Part shown: positions 22,018 to 30,216 of the stretch, in pieces
Numbering within the stretch: position 1 is the first letter of the stretch
How the letters are laid out: the number at the start of each line of letters is the position of its first letter
Origin: UBA3006 sp036746695
GTDB taxonomy: Bacteria > Actinomycetota > Acidimicrobiia > Acidimicrobiales > Ilumatobacteraceae
DNA length: 64,000 nucleotides
Direction: 5' to 3'
Assembly (NCBI GenBank): GCA_036746695.1
Contig: DAIODP010000001.1
Location: 682,001-746,000, forward strand
Notes under the pieces: generated by a model
Seen by the model: only the letters and a program-made list of their open reading frames with translations
What the model was told of the DNA's origin: nothing
The model's database searches: none
Program-made: the position numbers and the translations under genes

Positions 22018-23513
22018 TACTGCAGCGGCACGCGCAGTTCTACAACAGTTCCCTCGCCGCTTCCCGGCGATTTCATTGAGAGCTGGGCAAAGTCTTCTGC
22101 TGACGCAACACGCATCTCGATTGTTCCGGCCAACTCTGTGGTTACCAGGGTGCGCACGATAGAAAGCCCAAGGCCTGTTGCCTTTGAGAATTCAAAATCA
22201 GAGTTGAGCCCGACGCCGTTGTTCACCACCCGAATCGTCAGAGCATCGTCATCATGGCTCAGTGAAACCACAACCGATCCACCCGCGCTTCCTTCAGGGA
22301 AACCATGATCGACAGCGTTCTGCAGTAACTCGAGAATGACGACCGACAATGGTGTTGCCACTGTTGCCGGTAAACGACCGCCATCGCCTTTCACTTCAAA
22401 CGTCACCGGTCGGTCTGCCGACTGCAAACCCTCCTCCACCAGGCGCATGAGTGGGCGAACAATTTCGATGAATGCAATGTCTTCGCCGGGTTCGCGCGAA
22501 AGCGTTTCGTGCACGAGCGCAATGGTCCTGATTCGGCGAACCGACTCGGCAATTGCCTCTTTGGCCTCGGGCGACTCCAACCTGCGGGCCTGCAACCTCA
22601 GCAGCGACGAGATGGTCTGCAGATTGTTTTTTACGCGGTGATGAATCTCGCGGATAGTGGCATCTTTTGTGAGGAGAAGGCGGTCGCGACGGCGCAACTC
22701 CGAAACGTCGCGCAGCAGTAACACTCCCCCCGTTACTTCCGTGCCAGTGAGCGTTCGGCGAAGCATCGGAATGCTGCGCGTAAGCAGCGTCACTTCAGAA
22801 GTCTGTTCAATTTCTTCGATAACTGGCTCTTTGCGTTCGAACGCGTTGCGGGCAGCACTTTCTGCAACACCAAGTTCGGCCAATGTTTGACCAATGGCGT
22901 TAGTGCTTACACCAGCGCGATGCAATGCGGAAACTGCGTTGGGCGAGGCGTAGCGAACACGAGTTGTTGCGTCGAGCACAATTGCACCGTCACCCACACG
23001 TGGCGCAACGCTGGCGTCGGCTATGCGACCATCAAACGGAAACAATCCTTCCGCCACCATCTCGACAAATTTCGCAAAAATCTCGGCGTAGGTAGATTCG
23101 AGTTGACCTGATTTTCGGGCATTGTCGGTAACCCACTCGCGTGACAACACGGCAATCGTGGAACCTTCGAACGACACTGGCACCACCAACATGTTTGCTG
23201 GCCCACCAATTGCTTGAACGAAGATTTCCCCTTGAGCGATATGTCCTGATGAAAGGCATTGGTCGAGCAAAATCTTTTCCGACTCGCTCGCCCACGTGTC
23301 GACGTAATCTGATTGATAGAGCGTTTGTCCGGTTGCTGCGCGCACCTGCGCGGTGATCAACCACGTCCCATCGGAAACGGGCACGTACAGCAACATGTCG
23401 GCGAAGCAAAAGTCGGCCAACATGCCCCATTCCGAGACAAGTGCGGTGAGATGCTCGATGGCATCCGAGTTCAGTTCGGTGTGGTCGTGGGCAAGTTCGG
23501 CAAGCGTTGGCAT
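22014..23513 (-). CDS. pdtaS: PdtaS-type sensor histidine kinase
   Basis: The 499-residue product is soluble: an N-terminal GAF-like sensor (1-130), a PAS-like domain (about 165-270), a HisKA_2 dimerisation/phosphoacceptor segment REIHHRVKNNLQTISSL (phospho-His near 289) and a HATPase (about 385-499, LQNAVDHGF, GLGLSIVRTL). Convergence with whiB1 repeats the Rv3219-Rv3220c arrangement of mycobacteria, where PdtaS phosphorylates the RNA-binding antiterminator PdtaR. No pdtaR gene is in the window. CAGAAT lies 11 nt upstream of the start, in a GGGCAGAAT context shared with yqeY and the acyl-CoA dehydrogenase. Confidence 0.88.
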   Translation of the reverse strand: MPTLAELAHDHTELNSDAIEHLTALVSEWGMLADFCFADMLLYVPVSDGTWLITAQVRAATGQTLYQSDYVDTWASESEKILLDQCLSSGHIAQGEIFVQAIGGPANMLVVPVSFEGSTIAVLSREWVTDNARKSGQLESTYAEIFAKFVEMVAEGLFPFDGRIADASVAPRVGDGAIVLDATTRVRYASPNAVSALHRAGVSTNAIGQTLAELGVAESAARNAFERKEPVIEEIEQTSEVTLLTRSIPMLRRTLTGTEVTGGVLLLRDVSELRRRDRLLLTKDATIREIHHRVKNNLQTISSLLRLQARRLESPEAKEAIAESVRRIRTIALVHETLSREPGEDIAFIEIVRPLMRLVEEGLQSADRPVTFEVKGDGGRLPATVATPLSVVILELLQNAVDHGFPEGSAGGSVVVSLSHDDDALTIRVVNNGVGLNSDFEFSKATGLGLSIVRTLVTTELAGTIEMRVASAEDFAQLSMKSPGSGEGTVVELRVPLQY

Positions 23514-23532
23514 ACGGCGCTCTTATTCTGCC

Positions 23533-24723
23533 CTATCTGCCACTCAGGCTTTCACCCAGCGCCACGATGCCTTTCATATCGGTGATTTCCCCGCTCACGT
23601 ATTGCGCGGTAAGTACATTTGCCCCGCTCTTCAAACAGGAATCAGAGAGTTTCTCAAGTCGAGACTGTTCGACGACAGACGCGGCCACAACGTCCTGGGC
23701 GGCCCTCCACAGCGTTGCCAACACTCGATCGCACTGTTCGGCACTAGGCGTAGGAAGCCCCGCAGCGGTTGCGGCCACCTGCAGCGTCTCGGGCCCCACA
23801 AGACTGCGGTCGCTGGCCAATGCTGCACTTGTTTGATGAGCAATGTCAAGAGGCAACACTCTGTTTGCAATGAGTGCGGCCAACGAAAAAGAGCGAGATT
23901 GCAGTTCCGTGAGTAGATACTCGGCCTCAAATGCAGGCGCAACTTCCAGAGTGGTGACAACTGCAAACTTGGTATCGGTATTTCGAAGCACGCTCTCCAC
24001 TTTGTTTGCGCGCTCTACAAACCCTTTTTCCATAGTGCGAAACAATGTGAAGAATTCGTTGATTGACGACAAGAACCGAGCGCCAAGAATTCGGTCGGCA
24101 ACCTGAAAAAAGGGTTTCGACATTAAGGAAACCACCCGTGATTGCGCAGGAGTTGTGAGCAACTGCAGCAAACGCGAATCGAAGAAGTCGCGCATTCGCT
24201 TTGGTGCGTCCAATACGTCAAGTGCGTTTCGCGACGGAGGGGTATCCACAACTACCAAGTCGTATACACCCGACTGATATACGTCGTACAGCCGCTCCAT
24301 CGCTATGTAGTCGTGGCTGTGCACAAAACGTTCCGTGAGGTTGGTGTACAACGCATTCGCAAGCACACGCTGCGCAATTGCCGGAGTAGGTGCATGTCGG
24401 TGAATGAGGTCGTCCCAGCTGGCCTTTGTATCGATCATCGCGGCGAACAACTGCCCTTGTGGCGCGACGCCCGCTTCGTTAAACGCCATCGCGTCAACCT
24501 GCACAACAGCATTTCCAATTGCCTGCAGACCAAGCGCGTCGGCCAGGCGCCGCGCCGGGTCTACCGTGAGCACCAATACCTTTTTGTGCAGATGCGTTGC
24601 CGCAAGTGCACCAAGCGCAGCCGACATGGTTGTTTTGCCAACCCCGCCGCTGCCACACACCACCAATAACTTTGACGAATCGAGCATTGCCAACAACTGC
24701 GAAGAATCCAACTGTTGTGTCAC
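23533..24723 (-). CDS. ArsA/Get3-like anion-transporting ATPase, second copy
   Basis: The 396-residue product has a deviant Walker A CGSGGVGKTT (about residue 23), the A-loop/DTAP-type VLTVDPARRLADALGL and the switch VVVDTPPSRNALDVLDAP. A C-terminal extension holds a helical hydrophobic-groove-like region (MRDFFDSRLLQLL). It overlaps the first copy by ATGA. The pair resembles the tandem Rv3679/Rv3680 ATPases of mycobacteria, proposed Get3-like heterodimers linked to stress defence. There is no ArsB or arsenic gene nearby, so arsenite export is unlikely. Confidence 0.85.
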   Translation of the reverse strand: MTQQLDSSQLLAMLDSSKLLVVCGSGGVGKTTMSAALGALAATHLHKKVLVLTVDPARRLADALGLQAIGNAVVQVDAMAFNEAGVAPQGQLFAAMIDTKASWDDLIHRHAPTPAIAQRVLANALYTNLTERFVHSHDYIAMERLYDVYQSGVYDLVVVDTPPSRNALDVLDAPKRMRDFFDSRLLQLLTTPAQSRVVSLMSKPFFQVADRILGARFLSSINEFFTLFRTMEKGFVERANKVESVLRNTDTKFAVVTTLEVAPAFEAEYLLTELQSRSFSLAALIANRVLPLDIAHQTSAALASDRSLVGPETLQVAATAAGLPTPSAEQCDRVLATLWRAAQDVVAASVVEQSRLEKLSDSCLKSGANVLTAQYVSGEITDMKGIVALGESLSGR

Positions 24724-25661
24724 GACAGCTCCTCGGAGAGCGCTGCCGCAAGCTGCTCATTCAGTTTGCGCGGGTCGTGTTGATTTACTGAAACATCTGG
24801 CAACACCACCAGTGGTATAAATGGTGACCGCAGTCGCTGCGCAAGTAGCGCCAGGTGTGCAACTGCATGAGTCCTGCGATCCACAGCAATTTCTACGGCG
24901 CGAAGTGGCGCTGTTAGTAGCGCTTGCTGTTGGGCCGTGCATTGCTGCGAGCCGGCAAACGTTTGCAATGCTGCGAAGAGCGGCAAGTCACGGTCGGCGA
25001 AGATGTCGCCAGAGACACGGTTGGCTACAACAGCAGCCACCGACACGCTCGACTTGGCGCTCAACGTGTCGAGCAGTTCGATGGTTTCAACCACGGGCAT
25101 CTCTTCTGGCGTAGTCACAACGACTACTCCCGTGCGCGAAGAGTCGTGCAGAATTTCCTGCATCCATTTTGTTTGGTCGCGGATAAGGCCTACTTGCACG
25201 ATGTTGGTGAGCGTTCGCGGCGCCTCGATTTGCGCAACGATATGCCCCGACGCTTCGGCATCAACGATGACAATGTCATAGTTTTTCTCGCGCACTTCCC
25301 AACACAGCTTGCCTACTGCCAAGATTTCCTTCACTCCTGGTGCAGCATTGGCAACAAAATCGAACATCTTTGCCAATGGGCCGATACTGGTGATCAGCGG
25401 GATGCGAACGAACAGGCGAATATATTCGCGCAACGAATCTTGGGTATTCATTGCCATTGCGAACAAGCGTGGCGAAACCTCTGTCGGCTCGAAACCCAAT
25501 TGGCTTACGCCAAGCGCATTGGCAATGGCGCCCTTCGAGTCCATCTCACAGAGCAGTGTGCGTTTGCCGCTTGCGGCGGCAGAAGTCGCCAAAGCGACAG
25601 CAATACTTGTTTTACCAACGCCACCTTTGCCAGTGACAAAGAGCAGTTGACGCGAAAGCAA
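24720..25661 (-). CDS. ArsA/Get3-like anion-transporting ATPase, first copy
   Basis: The 313-residue product has Walker A GKGGVGKTS near the N-terminus, TLLCEMDSKGAIANALG, a switch region IVIVDAEASGHIVAQIEAP and LIRDQTKWMQEIL. It is the shorter partner of the tandem pair, followed by copy two with a 4-nt overlap. The start is TTG 25661, 11 nt after the DUF3107 stop, without a clear Shine-Dalgarno. Order and spacing imply one operon DUF3107-ArsA1-ArsA2, possibly led by mrp. A role in protein targeting or redox-linked ATPase activity is inferred from the mycobacterial pair. Confidence 0.85.
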   Translation of the reverse strand: MLSRQLLFVTGKGGVGKTSIAVALATSAAASGKRTLLCEMDSKGAIANALGVSQLGFEPTEVSPRLFAMAMNTQDSLREYIRLFVRIPLITSIGPLAKMFDFVANAAPGVKEILAVGKLCWEVREKNYDIVIVDAEASGHIVAQIEAPRTLTNIVQVGLIRDQTKWMQEILHDSSRTGVVVVTTPEEMPVVETIELLDTLSAKSSVSVAAVVANRVSGDIFADRDLPLFAALQTFAGSQQCTAQQQALLTAPLRAVEIAVDRRTHAVAHLALLAQRLRSPFIPLVVLPDVSVNQHDPRKLNEQLAAALSEELS

Positions 25662-25672
25662 TTGGGTCGGCT

Positions 25673-25906
25673 TTAGCTACCGAAACCGAGTTTGCGCGAG
25701 CCATCGGCTGCGCCAAATTCGACGTAGGCAATTTTCGCGGAAGGAATGACAATTTCGCGGCCCCTGTTGTCGATAACAGAAAGCGTTTCTGTTTTGCCAG
25801 CGAGTGCTGCCTCAACAGCAGACTTCAGTTTTGCCTGCGCCTTTTCGTCGTCAATTTCAACCATCAATTCGCGCATTGCCTGGGTTACACCGATTCGAAT
25901 TTCCAT
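25673..25906 (-). CDS. DUF3107 family protein
   Basis: The 77-residue product has the DUF3107 pattern: MEIRIGVTQAMRELMVEID, an amphipathic middle, LSVIDNRGREIVIPSAKIAYVEFG (in parts) and a short basic/Gly tail. The family is small, cytoplasmic and confined to Actinobacteria; no function is known. AGGA precedes ATG 25906 at a normal distance. It sits between mrp and the ArsA pair. Confidence 0.85.
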   Translation of the reverse strand: MEIRIGVTQAMRELMVEIDDEKAQAKLKSAVEAALAGKTETLSVIDNRGREIVIPSAKIAYVEFGAADGSRKLGFGS

Positions 25907-25945
25907 TGGTTGTCCTATTCGTTTAAAGAAGCCTGTTGGTAAAGA

Positions 25946-27094
25946 CTAATTGACTTTCAGTGCAGCACTGAAAATTTTCTTCGGCTTCATCTCTTCGGCA
26001 ATTTTTTTGGCGAGGGAATGAAAAATCTTGCCAATCTCGCTGTCGGGTGCCACTGCCGCAATTGGTCGGCCATCGTCGCCACCTTCTCGCAAGGCACTCA
26101 TGAGCGGAATCTGGGCAAGGAGTGGAAGGTTTAGCTCGTCTGCCAAGTTTTGGCCGCCGCCGCTGCCAAACAATTCGTAACGAACACCGTCGTCGCCCGT
26201 GAACCACGACATGTTTTCGATAATGCCGCGAACGGGAAGGTTGACCTTGGTTGCCATTGCCGCCGAAAGTTGGGCAACTTTTTGTGCTGCCAGCTGAGGA
26301 GTGGTTACTACAAGCACTTCTGCCCTCGGTAGGTATTGGCTGAGGCTTAATGCAATGTCGCCAGTACCCGGTGGCATATCAATGAGGAGGAAATCTGGTT
26401 CGTCCCAATACACGTCGGTAAGAAATTGCTCGAGCGCCTTGTGCAACATTGGCCCACGCCACACCACTGCTTGGCCTTCTGGAACGAAGTAGCCAATGCT
26501 GATGCAACGCACGCCCCATGCCTCGGGCGGCAACAACATGTTGTCGATAACAACGGGGTCGCGGTCGGTTCCCAACATGCGCGGGATGGAATATCCGTAG
26601 ATGTCGGCATCGACGATGCCCACCTTGTGGCCCTGCGCGGCAAGTGCCACTGCAAGGTTTGTTGTAACACTGCTCTTGCCAACGCCGCCCTTGCCAGATG
26701 CAATCAAAATGGGGCGAGTCTTTGAACCGGGTTGAGCAAACGAAATGGTGCGGCCGCTTGCGTGGCCTTGCGCGGGTTGCGAACCGGCAGTAGATGCTGG
26801 GTCGCCATTGAGCATCTGACGAACTGCGGCGCGTTCGTCATCGTTCATCACACCGAAATTGAGGGCAACATCAGTAACACCATCAAGAGCGCGCAATGCG
26901 CTGTTTACGCGATTCTGGATTTCGGCGCGCAACGGACAACCGGCAATGGTGAGCACGACAGTGAGCCCAACAACGCCCTTCTTGTCGATGACGACATCGC
27001 GAACCATGCCCAAGTCCACGATGGAACGGTGCAGCTCTGGGTCTTGTACGGGACGGAGTGCGTCGATGAGTTGATCTGTTGATGGGCTTGACAT
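25946..27094 (-). CDS. mrp: Mrp/ApbC family iron-sulfur cluster carrier ATPase
   Basis: The 382-residue product has an N-terminal MIP18/DUF59 domain (1-75, VQDPELHRSIVDLGMV and LTIAGCPLRAEI), then a P-loop ATPase with SGKGGVGKSSVTTNLA (near 131), IVDADIYGYSIPRMLG, DMPPGTGDIALS and a C-terminal ENMSWFTGDDGVRYELFG. The Cys pair that bridges the cluster in many ApbC proteins is absent at ENMSWF, as in some actinobacterial Mrp proteins. ATG 27094 has GGAG 5 nt upstream; ATG 27124 is upstream of or at the predicted transcript start. It is divergent from the SufR-like gene and shares its palindrome. Confidence 0.9.
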   Translation of the reverse strand: MSSPSTDQLIDALRPVQDPELHRSIVDLGMVRDVVIDKKGVVGLTVVLTIAGCPLRAEIQNRVNSALRALDGVTDVALNFGVMNDDERAAVRQMLNGDPASTAGSQPAQGHASGRTISFAQPGSKTRPILIASGKGGVGKSSVTTNLAVALAAQGHKVGIVDADIYGYSIPRMLGTDRDPVVIDNMLLPPEAWGVRCISIGYFVPEGQAVVWRGPMLHKALEQFLTDVYWDEPDFLLIDMPPGTGDIALSLSQYLPRAEVLVVTTPQLAAQKVAQLSAAMATKVNLPVRGIIENMSWFTGDDGVRYELFGSGGGQNLADELNLPLLAQIPLMSALREGGDDGRPIAAVAPDSEIGKIFHSLAKKIAEEMKPKKIFSAALKVN

Positions 27095-27124
27095 GGGGGC
27101 TCCAATAATTTCCACTATGGCCAT

Positions 27125-27137
27125 AGGTACAATACCT
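27125..27137. promoter_or_regulatory. Palindromic operator across the divergent mrp/sufR-like promoters
   Basis: AGGTA-CAA-TACCT is a perfect 5-bp inverted repeat. It contains the plus-strand -10 TACAAT (27128-27133, 6 nt before ATG 27140) and the minus-strand -10 TATTGT (27134-27129), so one bound dimer would shut both promoters. The obvious candidate is the SufR-like protein itself. Confidence 0.62.
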
Positions 27138-27139
27138 GT

Positions 27140-27862
27140 ATGCCGGGTAAATCTGCCAACCTCACCTCCGGTTCATTCACCGCCACCGTGTCCGCCATCA
27201 CATCGGCATTCGGAGATCCAACTCGACGTGCCATGTATTTGTTCGCGCGCGAATCCGAGCAAGGTGTCACCACTGCTCAAGTGGCAGAAAAGTTTGAAGT
27301 GCACCCAAACGTTGCGCGTCATCACCTCGACAAATTGGCTGCAGGCGGCTATCTCGAAGTTGCAGTAGAGCGCCACGAAGGTGGCGGCGCAGGAAGACCC
27401 TCGAAGCACTACAGGGCTGTTGGCGATGCAAGCCTGCAGTTTCCAGTACGCAGCGACGACTTGGTGCTTTCACTTCTTGGAAAAACACTTGCGCTGTTAC
27501 CTGCAGAGCAAGCACAGCAGATGGCCGAAGAAGTTGGCCAACAATACGGTCGTGCTATGGCAGTTGGACTGCAAGGCGAAGACGTAACTGCTGGCCACAA
27601 GTCGTTGCGCTCTGCGCTACAAACCGTTGCCGATGCACTAACCGCACATGGGTTTGCAGCCCACACCGATCAGCGCAACAACCAACTTCGCATTGTGAAC
27701 AATCACTGCCCTTTCGGCGATATCGCCATCGAGCACCCAGTGATTTGCGCAGTCGATCGTGGAATGGTGAAAGGCATGCTCACTGCAATTTATGGTGAGA
27801 CGAGCCCAGAGACTTCTGCCTCGTTGCCGCAAGGCGACACCTTCTGCGCAACAACTGTGTAG
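27140..27862 (+). CDS. SufR-like iron-sulfur HTH transcriptional regulator
   Basis: The 240-residue product has an ArsR/DeoR-like winged HTH (about 15-95: GDPTRRAMYLFARE, TTAQVAEKFEVHPNVARHHLDKL in parts, a GGGAGRPSKHYR wing). A C-terminal domain carries NHCPFGD (Cys190), HPVICAVD (Cys203, spacing C-x12-C as in SufR) and Cys236. SufR proteins repress iron-sulfur assembly operons when carrying a cluster. Here the divergent neighbour is mrp instead of suf genes. ATG 27140 is leaderless after TACAAT. The assignment rests on fold and Cys spacing. Confidence 0.82.
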   Translation: MPGKSANLTSGSFTATVSAITSAFGDPTRRAMYLFARESEQGVTTAQVAEKFEVHPNVARHHLDKLAAGGYLEVAVERHEGGGAGRPSKHYRAVGDASLQFPVRSDDLVLSLLGKTLALLPAEQAQQMAEEVGQQYGRAMAVGLQGEDVTAGHKSLRSALQTVADALTAHGFAAHTDQRNNQLRIVNNHCPFGDIAIEHPVICAVDRGMVKGMLTAIYGETSPETSASLPQGDTFCATTV

Positions 27863-27874
27863 CGCAAGTTTTCT

Positions 27875-28486
27875 TTAGTCGCCCCAGAACCGCTGTTCTA
27901 AAAACGGATCACCATACATGTGATAACCGTTTTGTTCCCAAAAACCGGGAGCATCGGTCGCGCGCAGCTCTAGCCCGCGAAGCCACTTCGGTGATTTCCA
28001 AAAGTACAAGTGCGGAACCAATAAGCGCACTGGCCCACCATGAATGGGTTCGATATCAAGTCCGTCATATTGATAGACAACCAGCGACTCGTCACGGAGA
28101 ACGTCGGCGAGGGGAAGGTTTGCCGTGTATCCATACTCGGCATGCCCCATGACGTAACCAGCGTCGGGTTGAACACCAGCGCGCTCGAAAAGGTCGCGCA
28201 CTTTCACGCCTTTCCAAACTGTGTCAAATTTGGACCACTTGGTGACGCAATGAATATCGGTTGTCAATGTCACGGACGGCATCGCGCACAATTCTTCGAA
28301 GTTGATGGTGAACGGTTGGTGAACGAGTCCTGAAATTGTTAGGTCCCACTCACCTGGCTTGTACGTTGGCACGTCGCCTACATGCAAGACAGGGAAACGT
28401 TCGGTGAGATATTGGCCTGAGGGAAGACGATTACTGTCAATTCCTTTGTTCACCAGTTGTTCACGATTGCGATCGAAGAATCCCAT
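27875..28486 (-). CDS. Sulfite-oxidase-like molybdopterin oxidoreductase
   Basis: The 203-residue product is a single molybdopterin-binding domain: GEWDLTISGLVHQPFTINFEEL (in parts), the Mo-ligand Cys in TTDIHCVTKWSK, GYTANLPLADV and HGGPVRLLVPHLYFWKSPKWLRG (in parts). It lacks the C-terminal dimerisation domain of eukaryotic sulfite oxidase and a Tat signal, so it is cytoplasmic. Similar short proteins reduce or oxidise sulfoxides or sulfite; the substrate is unknown. AAAGGAG lies before ATG 28486, so translation is Shine-Dalgarno dependent. It is convergent with the SufR-like gene. Confidence 0.85.
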   Translation of the reverse strand: MGFFDRNREQLVNKGIDSNRLPSGQYLTERFPVLHVGDVPTYKPGEWDLTISGLVHQPFTINFEELCAMPSVTLTTDIHCVTKWSKFDTVWKGVKVRDLFERAGVQPDAGYVMGHAEYGYTANLPLADVLRDESLVVYQYDGLDIEPIHGGPVRLLVPHLYFWKSPKWLRGLELRATDAPGFWEQNGYHMYGDPFLEQRFWGD

Positions 28487-28525
28487 GTCACGCTCCTTTG
28501 CTCATATTGTGCCTTATTTATTCAT

Positions 28526-28531
28526 TACATT
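28526..28531 (+). promoter_or_regulatory. -10 element of sixA (leaderless)
   Basis: TACATT is followed by 8 nt and GTG 28540, with no Shine-Dalgarno sequence. Confidence 0.48.
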
Positions 28532-28539
28532 GAATACTC

Positions 28540-29004
28540 GTGCCGCTCTTTCTTGTCCGACATGCCAAAGCAGGCAAACGCAGCGAGTGGAAGGACGACG
28601 ACTCCACTCGCCCGCTTGACGAAAAAGGTTGGGCCCAGGCCAACGCAATTGGTGTTCGGATCGCTGCATTGTCTCCTACTTCTTTAGTTTCCAGCCCATT
28701 TCTGCGATGCAGTCAGACACTCGAGCCACTGGCCACTCTCACCGGCCTTTCCGTGCGTACCGATGAACGACTCGCCGAAGGCATCGACTTTTTGCATTGC
28801 GTCGAATGGCTTTCAACATTGTCCGAAGGAACTGTTGCTTGCAGCCATGGAGATGTCATACCTCCGGTAATCGAAGCACTCGAACGCCGAGGCATGCAGG
28901 TTGAAGGCATGCGTGATTCGCGTAAGGCATCAGTGTGGGTACTCGAGCGTGAAGGCGATGTATTTGTTCGCGGCACCGTTTGGGCGCCGCCAAAAATTGA
29001 CTGA
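28540..29004 (+). CDS. sixA: SixA-type phosphohistidine phosphatase family protein
   Basis: The 154-residue product shows the compact histidine phosphatase core: LVRHAKAGKR (nucleophile His), RPLDEKGWAQANAI, VSSPFLRCSQTLEPLA, a short EGIDFLHCVEWL and CSHGDVIPPVIEAL (second His). Its length and the RHAKA motif fit SixA, which removes phosphate from phosphohistidine in phosphorelay or PTS proteins; small-molecule phosphatase activity is also possible. The start is GTG 28540. It lies 1 nt from the convergent ccm operon end. Confidence 0.82.
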   Translation: MPLFLVRHAKAGKRSEWKDDDSTRPLDEKGWAQANAIGVRIAALSPTSLVSSPFLRCSQTLEPLATLTGLSVRTDERLAEGIDFLHCVEWLSTLSEGTVACSHGDVIPPVIEALERRGMQVEGMRDSRKASVWVLEREGDVFVRGTVWAPPKID

Positions 29005-29005
29005 G

Positions 29006-29734
29006 TTATTCGCCGAGCGCCGCCGCAACTTCAGTACGAATTGAGTCGACAAAACCTTGCACTTCGGATGGAGGGTTCATCGACGCACAAATATCAAGTT
29101 CCTCTTTCGCGCCAAGTGCGTCACCTGCAAGGCGGAACCGAACGATTCCAAGAAAGCAGTGAGCATCCGGATAATCCGGCTCTACTTCAATTGCCTGACC
29201 GAGGCCCTGTGTTGCTGCGGCAAATGCCATTAATTTCACTTCTTCATTTGCCTCGCGTGCAACAAGCGCAATAAGCCACGAGCGATAGGTAAGCGCTTCA
29301 ACATGGTCTGGATTGAGCTTGAGGATTTCGGAATACGTTTCGATAGCCGTAGCAGGGTCGCTGAAATTGATTGCACGCGCTTGCGCAAGCAGTGTTGCAG
29401 TGCTGTTTTCGATGCCGCCGCTACTGCTCTGCCCCGGCAAGCGCTGCCCCGACTGCGCGGCCACTAACCAACCAGCACCCACGGCGAAAGCAAGCACGCC
29501 AACAACCACCGCAATTCGTTGAGTGAGTGGCCGAGACTGGCGACGCGGAAGCATTGCCTCGCCTCGCGAAATGAGTTTGATTACTTCAGCCGCGCGTTGC
29601 GTGTAGCCGTTATGAAGTGCTGCGTAGTCGAGATCGTCGATGTCGCCAGCCTCACGCTCACGCTCCAGATCGCGCAGCGAACTCAACAAAAATGAACGCT
29701 CTTCTTCCAGCCTCGCCAATTCGTCTGGATTCAT
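29006..29734 (-). CDS. ccmI: CcmI-like TPR protein of cytochrome c maturation
   Basis: The 242-residue product has an N-terminal coil (LARLEEERSFLLSSLRDLERE), a basic stretch, one TM (near 70-90) and a C-terminal TPR-like region (AIETYSEILKLNPDHVEALTYRSWL, in parts, and DYPDAHCFLGIVRF). CcmI chaperones apocytochrome c to the CcmFH ligase; this protein is short but correctly placed at the end of the operon. It overlaps ccmH by ATGA. Assignment is by domain order and context. Confidence 0.78.
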   Translation of the reverse strand: MNPDELARLEEERSFLLSSLRDLEREREAGDIDDLDYAALHNGYTQRAAEVIKLISRGEAMLPRRQSRPLTQRIAVVVGVLAFAVGAGWLVAAQSGQRLPGQSSSGGIENSTATLLAQARAINFSDPATAIETYSEILKLNPDHVEALTYRSWLIALVAREANEEVKLMAFAAATQGLGQAIEVEPDYPDAHCFLGIVRFRLAGDALGAKEELDICASMNPPSEVQGFVDSIRTEVAAALGE

Positions 29735-30216
29735 GATCGATCGTCTTGATCGCTCAAAGCATCGGCAACTAGCCGTGCATCTTCCTGCGAAATCTCATCA
29801 CCAGAAACTGTGCGCCAACGACGGAAGGAAAACGCCAGTGCGGCAACGGCGCAAACCAACGCCACAACGGGCAGCGCCCACACCATTGCCTCAAGGCCAG
29901 TAGAACGCGGAACCAATAACACTTGACCACCGAACCGTTGCTCGATGTAACCAATGATTTCATCATTAGTACGAACGGACGCCGCTACCTGACGTGCAAC
30001 TTCCGATCGAATCGCCTCTGCAGACGGCGCGCGAGAGACATACACGCTCTCGCCTTGGCAAGTCGGGCACGCTAAATGTTTGGTGATGAGATCGATGCGA
30101 TCTTGCTGGGTTAACGGGCCGGTCTCGCGCAGGCCTCCAACAAGCAACAAGCCACTCGCGATCAGCAGCATGACAAGCCACGACCAGCGACTTTTTACAT
30201 TAAAGACAGCGGTCAT
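29731..30216 (-). CDS. ccmH: Cytochrome c maturation protein CcmH
   Basis: The 161-residue product has a signal/TM (near 10-30), then the CcmH core with LACPTCQGESV (the conserved C-x2-C thiol pair), APSAEAIRSEVARQ and GYIEQRFGGQVLLVPRSTG, and a second TM before a charged tail. CcmH reduces or binds apocytochrome c thiols for heme attachment. ATG 30216 overlaps the ccmG stop by ATGA; an in-frame ATG at 30321 lies deep inside ccmG. Confidence 0.9.
   Translation of the reverse strand: MTAVFNVKSRWSWLVMLLIASGLLLVGGLRETGPLTQQDRIDLITKHLACPTCQGESVYVSRAPSAEAIRSEVARQVAASVRTNDEIIGYIEQRFGGQVLLVPRSTGLEAMVWALPVVALVCAVAALAFSFRRWRTVSGDEISQEDARLVADALSDQDDRS

Noticed and set aside
23533..25661. Arsenite efflux (ArsA with ArsB)
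   Set aside because: No arsB, arsR, arsC or arsD is present; the tandem arrangement resembles the mycobacterial Get3-like pair instead.
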